Assembly (NCBI GenBank): GCA_022036555.1
Contig: CM039131.1
Coordinates: 39,332,075-39,396,074 of the forward strand
Length of the DNA stretch: 64,000 nt
Direction of reading: 5' to 3'
DNA from: Microstegium vimineum
Taxonomy: Eukaryota > Streptophyta > Magnoliopsida > Poales > Poaceae
Below the pieces are notes generated by a model. It did no database searches, was not told the origin of the DNA, and saw only the letters and a program-made list of their open reading frames with translations. This document shows positions 35,501 through 44,346 of this stretch, piece after piece. Made by a program: the position numbers and the translations under genes. Numbering within the stretch: position 1 is the stretch's first letter; each line of letters begins with the position of its first letter.

Positions 35501-37492
35501 CACGGTCAAAAGGAACACCAACTGAACAGATTAAGAGATATATTTTTTTTTTGAAATAAAAGAGATTAAGAGATATATGGCTTAACAAAAGGAAAAGACT
35601 GTGATATGTACCAAAAAGCAGGGCAGAAAACAGATATACTTCACAAAAGAAAGACTACGATGTGTATCAGTATTCAGTTATGCATGAATACCTGGGGTAA
35701 AAAGAATGAAAATCAGCAATAACTTGACAAAAGCATGTTTGGTAGAGCTTTCCTTACAATTTCTGTCTAGGAGCAAAAGCTCACAGAGTTTGTGGTTGAT
35801 AACTAATAAACTGTAAGCAGGAATCTCCATTTTTTTATTTTTCTTAAGAGAAAATCCATCTCTAGTTCTCTACACTAACCCTGCAGCTTTTTTTTCATGG
35901 GTTTCCAAATTCCAACAGGGTAAGCATGCTTTAGGGACACATCACTTGACAGTTGAACCAAACCTCTAACATTCTAAAACATCTCATGACGAGCCATTTT
36001 ATTTCAGTTATTTTTTACCAACTTATGTAGAATAAAATTGATTAAGGCCACATAAATCTTCATCTAGTAATGCTAAACATAGCAGTATTTGGAGGATTTC
36101 TTTCCTTAAAACACACACTCATTATGTTAAACAGGGAACCAACTGTATGAAGTGTGTGTGTGCCAGTCTACAGCTCTACATTCAATCAAAATTATGGAAT
36201 AACTAGATCACACATGCCAATCCACAGCTCTGTGTTACATAAAAAAAATTAGCAAATTACTGGACGAAGCGTCCAATCTATGGCTCTAAATTGTACCACT
36301 AAACATTTTGCTGATAAATTGGCACATAAGTGCATAAAAGCTTGCGCTTGACTCTCCATGTTTCTGCATTTAGTTCATTAATATTAGAGATTGAGAACAT
36401 ACGCATAGCACGGCGGTAGGAGAGATGTCGTGTTAGGTCCCGAGTTCAACTCCACGTTCTTGAAGAAGAAAAAACCACTCGCTATGCTATTTTATAGCCA
36501 TAGTTCGTGGTCTTTTCGCCTTTTTTAATTAATATTAGAAATTTTAAACATATTTAGATATTATATTATTATGTCGTATAGAAGTGAAGGCCCTGTGTGT
36601 ATGCATGTATGTATATATTTCCAGGATTACAAGACTAGATAGAGCCGTGCAACATAGAACACACGGAAGGCGTGCTATGCTCCACCACTAACCTGTGTTT
36701 GGGACGCTTTCTTAAGTATTTTGTGATCTTGAGCTGTGAGTGCTTTTGTTCTCGCTCGTTTCTGTCCATTAATTTGCTAGGCTAATGGATAGACAGAGCT
36801 CGTACCATTTTGCTTTCAGAAAAAAAGATAGAGCCGTGCGTTACACCAAAATGACACAGCGATCTGCATGAGGTGTCCTATCTGAAAGCTCCGTGTTACG
36901 TCAAAATTGCATGACCAAAATTTCGCTCAATATTTTTTGAGAGGATTTTTCGCTCAAATAGTCAAATTTGGCACATAAGTATATACATGCATGAATTAGA
37001 AGAAAATATGTAAAGAATTTAACGGAACCGATTGATCCTGATCATCTCGAAACATCTCATATCGAAACGAAAAAAAAAAAGTAACCCGCGTACCAAAAGG
37101 CAACACCGCGAAATCAACCAGAGGACCGAGATACTTACCGAGACGAAGGCGGGGTAGAAGACGACCTGTGCGCAGCCCCCGAGGACGTCGACGGCTGCGT
37201 CATGGATGCCCGGGAGCCGCTTCACGGCCTTCTCCACCGACCCAGCGCAGGCGGCACACGTCATTCCCGTCACCGCGAACACCGACACTTTCTCCTCCTC
37301 GTCCTCGTCCTTCTCCGCCGTCCCCTTCGCGGCCTCCAGGTCACCGCCTTCTCCTCCTTCGACGGCGACCGCGGCCGACCTAGGGCGCCGTGGATTGGAC
37401 GGGTACCGCGGCCGCAGTGCGAGGTGGCGACTCACCTCGGTGCCGCCGCCGTGGAAGCAGGAGAGAAAGAGGGCTCGAGTGCTCGCCGCCAT
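29561..37492 (-). CDS. HMA5: HMA5-like copper-transporting P1B-ATPase, copy B (upstream)
   Basis: Six exons: 37492-37139, 32569-31178, 31100-30846, 30747-30625, 30524-30048, 29950-29561; all GT-AG, phase 0, 996 residues. The start MAASTRALFLSCFHGG is as I recall for rice HMA5. Metal-binding domains GMTCAAC (76-82) and GMTCTSC (154-160) are followed by a third degenerate domain, TGES, the canonical ACPCALGLATP (CPC 630-632), DKTGT at Asp674, SEHPLAKAI with the HP pair at 713-714, MVTGDN and GDGIND (877-882). It should pump Cu(I) across the plasma or internal membrane. Exon lengths equal copy A except exon 1 (354 versus 348). Every core motif is canonical, so this looks like the conserved functional copy. 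Confidence 0.97.
33040..33600. repeat. AT-rich interspersed repeat in intron 1
   Basis: Variants of CTAAACGATCTCAAATGAAA and GTTGTAGATC...TCTACAAATTTGATATAAA recur several times. Similar wording appears around 60.7-61.6 kb, so it is an interspersed family. Confidence 0.45.
33602..33861. mobile_element. Stowaway MITE in intron 1 of HMA copy B
   Basis: CTCCCTCCATTTTAAATTG at the left pairs with CAATTTGGGATGGAGGGAG at the right; TA duplications at 33600-33601 and 33862-33863. Arms include AAGTCATTCCAAG and its complement. Confidence 0.9.
34559..35010 (-). mobile_element. 5'-truncated LINE tail in intron 1 of HMA copy B
   Basis: The minus strand encodes the zinc-binding tail of plant LINE reverse transcriptase: LLWWDRWRSRCHG, then FALVAWEIWKERNARCF, to a stop at about 34700. 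A 3' untranslated part ends in poly-A (T-run on the plus strand at about 34559-34571). The upstream boundary near 35010 is approximate. Confidence 0.75.
36637..36839 (+). mobile_element. Short retroposon with 14-bp target duplication
   Basis: AGATAGAGCCGTGC occurs at 36637-36650 and again at 36826-36839, flanking a 175-bp insert that ends in a short A run. This is the mark of target-primed reverse transcription; the insert is a LINE tail or SINE of unknown family. Confidence 0.75.
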
Positions 37493-37579
37493 AGCAATGG
37501 CTCCGCCAAGTTTTTTTTGGTTTGCTTTGCCTTCTGAAATTTGCCAGATATTGATTTGGTTTGAAGTTTGCACTGGGCC

Positions 37580-37589
37580 GCATTTATAG
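37580..37589 (-). promoter_or_regulatory. TATA box of HMA copy B
   Basis: CTATAAATGC on the minus strand about 90 bp upstream of the start codon, matching copy A. Confidence 0.65.
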
Positions 37590-37599
37590 AAGCGCTCAT

Positions 37600-38583
37600 G
37601 GAAGCATGGGACCCAACTACCCAGCGAACCGCGGAGAAGGAGAGTTCTTTTTTTAATGGGCCGGGGAAAAGGATCTGATTTCAAAAGCCTATACTATAGT
37701 ACAACTCCTGCACAACATCCATTTTGGGCAACGCGTCAATTCAATCAACCTGCGGTGCCATGAGCTTATAAAATGTCGACTTCCTCCCAATGAGGTAGTA
37801 GCTATGGCTGGTTGTCAAAGATGGCCATGACAACACTCTGGAACCTGGATATTGGTCATTGCACGTAACTTTTAACTGGATTTGTTGGTATCACTCTAAC
37901 ATATTCAACATTCAATCAGCACAATACGGAGAAATACGAACAGAAACATTCAACATTCAGTCACTAAGATATAGAGAGATACAAACGAAGCTGTTGACAA
38001 ACTTGCATATTGCTAAGTGGACTCGACAAGCAAAAGTTTCAAGCCCTTGTCTATAAGGTAATGATGGAACGGACACCGAGTAGCCACGCCTCCTTCACCT
38101 CCACGCATCACCTCTCCCGCACCCGCTCCGGCCTCCGCGCCCACTCCCACACCACCTCCACCTCCACTCCACCTTTGTGGCTAGAGTTCCGGCATATGCG
38201 ACTTCCCTCTCTGGCCTCTGCCTCTCTTTCTCATCCAGTTTCAGCGGCTATAGAAGGGGCCAGCCTACGCTAGGTGATGGGGACGGTGGCCGAGCGGTTA
38301 GGAGCCCTAGTGGCGGTAGTAGGAAAGAATGGGCCAGGTTGAGTCGGAGGAGTTGTGATTGTGCTCACCAGAATTGAAGAACATAGCTACAACGTGAAGG
38401 GGAGGGGAAAAAGAAAGCCACTATGGGCACGGTAGGGTCTCTACCATTGTGTCGTGGTGGAGGGCATGGTAGGAGCAATCGGGCGCAGTGGCATGAGGAT
38501 GAGGGACGAGCGCATGTAAAAAAAGGCCGGCATGCAAGCGCTGGTGTCCGGACTGTTCAGGCGCGCAAACGTCGTTGTCTATA
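37600..38583. other. Upstream region of HMA copy B, no gene seen
   Basis: Short frames at 38010-38647 lack domains. Confidence 0.4.
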
Positions 38584-38591
38584 CTCCCATT

Positions 38592-38710
38592 TAGGGATGC
38601 AAGCGGCAGCTCGAGAACCCATATATAGGCTTAATTTTGTGGGTTGACGTTTGAACCCGCAAAAATTAAGTTTATATATAGGTTCACGGGTCAGCCCACT
38701 TGCATCCCTA
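38592..38710. mobile_element. hAT-type MITE, near-palindromic
   Basis: TAGGGATGCAAG at the left pairs with CTTGCATCCCTA at the right, and the arms pair through nearly the whole 119 bp (TATATAGGCTTAATTTTG against AAAATTAAGTTTATATATA). Flanks CTCCCATT (38584-38591) and CTCCCATC (38711-38718) form an 8-bp duplication with one mismatch, as hAT elements make. Confidence 0.8.
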
Positions 38711-39065
38711 CTCCCATCAAGCACGTGCACGCTCTACATAACATAATGTGAAAAGGCACCTCAAACTCTAGAATGAAGTAACTATAATATGTATGAGTAA
38801 TATAATCCTTAACTTAAAAAAATCTTTTATTGAAAACAACAAAGTACTTAATTTAGACATATTATTCTTACCAACATCATAAAAAAATAAAGGAAGTACG
38901 TACAAAAGTGTATTCTTCAATTGTTGACATTATTTATACTTAAAATCATGTGGGGTCTAGAGTCATGCTTTTACTAATAGTCTATCCTATCAAGGATGAA
39001 AATAAATTATTATACAATAAAAGGAGGCCTCTGCATTTTGAAAATACTCTTTCTGTTCTAAAATA

Positions 39066-39295
39066 CTTCCCCGTTTCAAATTATAGTCCATTTAACTTTT
39101 TTAAACCCCAAGTTTAACCACTTATTCAATTTTTTATGTAAAATATCACTTTTTTTATTGTGGCTTGCTTATTTAATCAATAGTCTACAAGAATAGTTTA
39201 AATTTGACTATGTTTACATAATTTTTTTTTTGAATAAGATGAGTGGTCAAACTTAAAATAAAAGTCAAATGAATTATAATTTAAAACGGTGGGAG
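39066..39295. mobile_element. Stowaway-like MITE
   Basis: Arms contain CCGTTTCAAATTATAGTCCATTT and its approximate complement AAATGAATTATAATTTAAAACGG; TA duplications at 39064-39065 and 39296-39297. The left terminus is diverged. Confidence 0.65.
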
Positions 39296-39297
39296 TA

Positions 39298-40395
39298 AAT
39301 AATATTATAAAGTTTTAAAGTAGATTAGAGGTGACACGGCTAATGATGCATGTGTCCATAGTGGCCTACGCGGCCCCCACAGTTTATTATGATCTGCAAC
39401 AATGTAACTGGATAATGCACATGGGCGCGTGAACGGGATAGATACATTCAAATACAAACATGATTGGCCTTTGAATTTTGAATTTCTTTCTCTTCCTCGA
39501 AATGTTCGACACGTCACAACTAGCTTGTGCAATAATGCGTGCAAGCCAGGATGATAGTAGCCTGAACATAAAGTTTCGATTCCAAAGTTGACTTCGATTT
39601 TGGTTTGATAAGTAGGAGTACCTTCAATTCCAAGTAATGCGTGTAAGCTTGAATGACACGTATCTTCAAACAACGCAAAGTCACAACGAATTTGATTTGA
39701 ATTAGCAGTTGGGTCGACCACTCAGCCCGGCCGGGTTCCAAAAACAAACATAATCAAATCGAATCAAATCAAATGTGATTAAACAATACCAGGCCAGGCG
39801 CCGGTTCTACCTGGACAACACGGAACAACGCAGCCATACGTGCGCTGATGGCAGTTTCAAAGAAAGGGGCCATCTCTTACCATCGTTTTAATTAAAAACC
39901 TGGCAAATTCAAAACGGACAACTCAAGATGTGTCCATGTCACAAAGTCAAATCCGCAAAACTAATCGGCCGGCGGAATGGGATCGCGTGGTAAACTAGGC
40001 GTTGTTTTTACGTCGTGTACTCGTGTGGTGTCATCGGTGTCGAGATAAATAAACTGGCAAGTGGCAAGTGGCAAGGCAATCAATCCAGCTTACGGCTGTG
40101 CTTTCGTTACCAGCTCATTTGTTTAGAACAGCGTGGAACGTGGACGGACTTCAGGCTAGGGACTAGCAGTAGCTTGTTGCTTCTGAATTCTAACCTGTGG
40201 CAGAATCACGATTGGCAATCAAAGGCATAGCGTGAGCTGTTCCAATTCAGAATGGAGCTGCATGTCATCTCGCATGCCATATAATGCCACAGCTGAAACC
40301 TACAGTACTGACTACTGATGAACGTTTTCTGAAAGCTCATTGCGGCACGTAGACCTTGCAATAACTAACATATATAACGTCGTCAGGTGACATGA
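39298..40395. other. Intergenic DNA, no gene recognised
   Basis: Frames at 39305-39747 overlap on one strand but show no domain. Confidence 0.4.
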
Positions 40396-40398
40396 GAT

Positions 40399-40820
40399 AA
40401 ACCGGGGACAGGAATGCAATAGAGAAAGAAAGAAACGTCGCACAAGGAAACACACTGTCTGCTGACACTGTTCGTTTCCACTGGCGTACTCCATTCGAGC
40501 ATCAGCAAACTCCTGTGAAACAAACAAAATAAACTGTTAACTTAAATGGTCCAACAATCTATGTGCTTGCGTCTGTACATCGGTGATCGATCTCCCTCGA
40601 GAGCAGGAACCAATCCTCCGCCATCTCATATGCATTTATGCAATTATGCGCCTTTTATTTTGCTAATGATGTTTGATTTGCTTTCTCCCTGGTCTCATTC
40701 CGATGGTGCCGGTTGCCATGCTAATGAGATAACCCTCAAGATTACTTGCGCAAGTTTTAAAGCTAGCTTAAACTCCTCAATCATATTGATCAACGGACCC
40801 GTACACCGGGTCGTATAGAA
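40399..40820. repeat. Direct duplication, copy 1
   Basis: Matches 42853-43290 in the same orientation. Shared landmarks are GGGGACAGGAATGCA, CACACTGTCTGCTGACACTG, TGTGCTTGCGTCTG, GATCGATCTCCCT, TTCGATGGTGC/TCCGATGGTGC, AAACTCCTCAATC and ACGGACCCGTA. Confidence 0.75.
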
Positions 40821-40829
40821 CCTTTATTT

Positions 40830-41700
40830 CCCTAGTAAGTTAAGTGTGCCCCGTATTAATCTTTGTGGTAGTGGTTGACTGACAATCATCTGCTGCCGTA
40901 TTGTCATAATAATCAAAATATATAAATAAATAGCCCAAGGATAGATTTGCTTATGACTTACCCGAATGTACGTTTCAAAAAACATGGCGAGCGTACCGGG
41001 CCGTCCTGGTTCACTGAATCTCATATTAGGAAACCCCGTACATCCAAAAGTCGTTGACAACCGGCGTTTTTTTTTAACGATATGGAGAAGACGTCACAGC
41101 GAAATACATGAGAAGAGAAAGGGAAACGGGAGAAACTAGTAGCTTAAAATACAAAGAAACAAACAAAGAAATCAGCTTCAGGCAACTGTTTATTCCAAAC
41201 TTTATATCCATGAAGAAAACTGATATATTTGATTTGACTTTATGCTGTATTGAAGAAGCCGTATCTCTTTGAAGAAAAACCTTCAACAGTCTGCAAATTC
41301 ATTCTGACTCCCATGAAAATAAGATGAAACGATTTTCGTGTCTGAGAACGGTTTTTCAAACTAATGCTTCTGCATCCGATCTAGCTATTGTAGAGACAGG
41401 TTTATAACAGCTCAACTGTCTACAAAATCGTGTTTTTGGGAGCGATTGGTAAAGTAATTGTATGAAAATGTGTTTTCAGGGGTTGCTTAATAAGTTAATA
41501 TAACCACACCGTCGAAAATGCACGTTTCCGAACGCTCTTTGCGGCAGCTAGAGCTTGCCATCGTAAAGATATACTTCCTCTGTCCCAGAATTTTTGACGT
41601 CCTGGGATGGGAACCGGTAACAAAGGTAGAAGGTAAAAGACCCTGATATCCCTTAAAAAAAATTATGACAGTTGCTGAGAATTTGGAATGACACGTGTAT
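40830..41700. other. Intergenic DNA, no gene recognised
   Basis: Nothing supportable seen. Confidence 0.4.
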
Positions 41701-41703
41701 TAA

Positions 41704-42633
41704 GAGTGTGTTTGGTTGCCCGGTCTATCCTAGCCTGCCTTAGTTTCCTAAGCCAGGATTGTCGAAGCCTGGCTAACGATATGCAACAAGCAGTTGTTTG
41801 GTTACCCAAATCATCTAAGCCGGCATTACAATGTGTGTGTTTGGTTGTCTCACTTAGCTTGCATAGAATCACCTTACCATTGAGAAAGTGAGTTTACCCC
41901 CCTCACACACAATCTATCGAACACCTGGTGGGGGTCATCTATACATAGTCCGTCCATGGCCGGTGGTGCCAGAGATGCGCCCCAAGGCCGTCATGGTGAG
42001 GCCAGCATCCACCAACTCATATTCTGGGCATCCAGGCTCGGTGTCGGTGGAGATGCGCCCCAAGGAGGAGGGAGAGGAGCGCGTCGTGACACATCCGGGC
42101 TTGGTGTTGGTGGTGACTCGGCGTCTTCCAGCGAGGACGAGGAGGGAGCGTGAAGCGCCGGCGGTGGGACCGTGGAGATTCGTGACCCGTTGCTCCGCCG
42201 CCGTGACTGGCTAGGATCCGTGCACGGGGCCGTCGATGGCGGGCGACGCTCCAGGCACGGACGACAGACGCGCGAGTTGTCGCCGCTACGCGGAGCTTCG
42301 TGTGCGCACGCGGCCATCGTGGTCAGGCGAGGGTCACCGTGGTGCCAAGGCAAGCAACGCTGGGGACGGGGCATGGCCATGTGGTGCCAGAGCTTGGTCA
42401 CGTCGCTGGAGAAGAAAGAGGAGGTGAGCCGAATACCCCATGCGGGTCATTGTCTCTTGTGCAAGTCTGGCTTGCTGGAAACGATGAGATTGAACGTTTC
42501 CAGGAAGCCAGACCAACCCCCCTCCTTTGTATTAGTTGGGCCAAGTACAGTGCCTTAACCAGACAACCAAACATGAGAAAACTGCATTAGAAAAGTGTGA
42601 TTAGACCCTTAGCCAGACAACCAAACACACTCA
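41704..42633. mobile_element. Non-autonomous DNA transposon, 15-bp inverted ends
   Basis: GAGTGTGTTTGGTTG at 41704-41718 is the exact inverted partner of CAACCAAACACACTC ending at 42633. Degenerate inner copies occur near 41832 and 42560. The centre is GC-rich (41950-42420) with open frames in several phases but no transposase. The target duplication is not clear; a Tourist-like TAA is possible on the left only. Confidence 0.65.
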
Positions 42634-42852
42634 ACTGCTCTGCTTCCGTGCCTGGCCACAGCTCCAGTGCTCCTGCAGAGCTCCACCATCCAAAGATGGA
42701 CTCCTTTTTCATTTTTTTTATTAACATCTTGGCTACTAGTGGACGGTAAGTGACAGGATGGCAAATGATTGATATGTGATTGGGCTAGTGTAGGAGGCTA
42801 TAACATCAACTATTTTGGGAGAAGTTTTGAGTGTTAGAACGTCAATAGTTGT

Positions 42853-43290
42853 GGACAGGGGAGTAGCGCTGGGGACAGGAATGCAGTAGAGAAAGAAAGA
42901 ACCACAACACAAGGGAAGAAGTCGAAGAACACACTGTCTGCTGACACTGTCCATTCCCACTGTCGCACTCCATTGGAGCACCAGTAAGTCCCTGAAACAG
43001 AAAAATGTCAACTTGGATGATCCAACCTCTGTGCTTGCGTCTGCATGACTGCATAGCACAGACCGATGATCGATCTCCCTGAACCAAGAGTTTAATTTTC
43101 TTTACTTAATTTCCTCCCTGATTGTCTTATTTCGATGGTGCTGGTTGCCAGCATGCTTATGTTAGATATGTAACGCTCACTCAAGGTTACTTGCGAAAGT
43201 TTTAATTAATAAAGCTTATTAAACTCCTCAATCGCATCAGTCGATAGCTAGCTTAGCCACGGACCCGTATACCGCGCGTATAAGATATAC
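42853..43290. repeat. Direct duplication, copy 2
   Basis: Second copy of the 40399-40820 unit, diverged by small indels; spacing about 2.45 kb, with the GAGTGTGTTTGG transposon in between. On the minus strand both contain similar exon-like wording (MEYASGNEQCQQTVC and MECDSGNGQCQQTVC), so both may be remnants of a coding exon. Confidence 0.75.
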
Positions 43291-43639
43291 TGGGTAAATA
43301 CTAGTACGTTGCAACGGGAAATATAATACCACAGTGACATATACATGAGCATGTGTTGTATTATTAATTAAAAGGACATTGCAATCATGTTGTTTGGAAC
43401 AATAATATTACATGACAAGTGAGTCATAAGCAAATATTTACCACTGCTCCATACAAAAATCCGGAGCGCTAACAGGTTCATATATAAATAATGTTCATCA
43501 AATTTTGTGTTTAGCATTGATCCTTCGTAATCATATATTACAAGTAAATTAATCATTTTGCAAGGACGTAATTAAACAATTTGGACGTAATTACCTCATT
43601 CACAACCGCTTCACGAGAGCAAGACAGCCAGACGCACCG

Positions 43640-43946
43640 GGCAGCACATACGGCACGTCCAGCGGCGTCCCGTTCGTCGTGGGGCCAGGCAGTGTCCGAC
43701 GACGGATCGTCCTGCGTCGTCGAGGCGGCAGCCCGTCTGACAGTGGCGGCGCGTAGGGCGTCGAGGCAACGTGGTCCGGCGACGACGCGTCCATTGTCGA
43801 GGCAGCGTGGGGGCGCGTCCAGTGGTGTCGTGTCGGTGGCGGCGGCAACTTGGTCCGACGACGACGCGTCCGTCGTCGAGGCAACGTAAGGCGCGTCCGG
43901 TGGTGTCGCGTCGGTAGCGGCGGCAAGTAGGGCGTCCAGCTCGTCC
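43640..43946. repeat. GC-rich tandem repeat running into the gap
   Basis: Units of about 80-95 bp share GGTCCGRCGACGACGCGTCC, TTGTCGAGGCA/CGTCGAGGCAAC and GCGCGTCCRGTGGTGTCG. The array stops at the first N. Confidence 0.7.
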
Positions 43947-44046
43947 NNNNNNNNNNNNNNNNNNNNNNNNNNNNNNNNNNNNNNNNNNNNNNNNNNNNNN
44001 NNNNNNNNNNNNNNNNNNNNNNNNNNNNNNNNNNNNNNNNNNNNNN
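43947..44046. other. Assembly gap, 100 N
   Basis: Exactly 100 unknown bases. A round number usually marks a gap of unknown size. Confidence 0.99.
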
Positions 44047-44179
44047 AATAAGATGCCGGGCGTCTTTTTTGTTAGTTACCCGAGCAGCCAGTTCTGATGT
44101 TTTCTCATACCATGTCCTACATAAATCACCTTTCATTGTTTGATGACTTGTCTGCAGGAGTAATAAACAGAGTGGGCAA

Positions 44180-44263
44180 AGAAGCATAATTTCAAACAAT
44201 GTATTCTTCTAACTATCACATATGAGGGAACCGTTGACATTGACAATTACAGACCCAGTAAGT
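44180..44263 (+). pseudogene. Damaged BEACH-domain exon next to the gap
   Basis: The stretch contains TYEGTVDID followed by sequence that would read TDP in another phase, just before a good GTAAGT donor. This is the conserved end of the BEACH core before the next exon (QDQIAYFGQTPSQLL). Relative to that expectation there is a two-base insertion near 44206 giving TTC TAA, and a two-base loss near 44250 that restores the downstream phase. It cannot be translated through as written. Either the gene is decaying or the draft sequence is poor beside the gap. Confidence 0.6.
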
Positions 44264-44346
44264 AGCAGGGCTGCTTACGGTTAAGTCTACAGGTTTCCTG
44301 TAGCCTTTTTTTGTCTACCTTTTCATGTTTTGTGGAAATGCTTTAG

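Larger units (their letters stand above)
32570..37138 (-). other. Intron 1 of HMA copy B, expanded
   Basis: This 4569-bp intron is more than twice the length of its counterpart in copy A. It holds a Stowaway element (33602-33861), a LINE tail (34559-35010), a retroposon with a 14-bp target duplication (36637-36839) and an AT-rich repeat (about 33040-33600). Confidence 0.85.

Noticed and set aside
36405..36470. tRNA-like B box (GAGTTCAACTCC)
   Set aside because: No cloverleaf or convincing A box; more likely a degenerate repeat.
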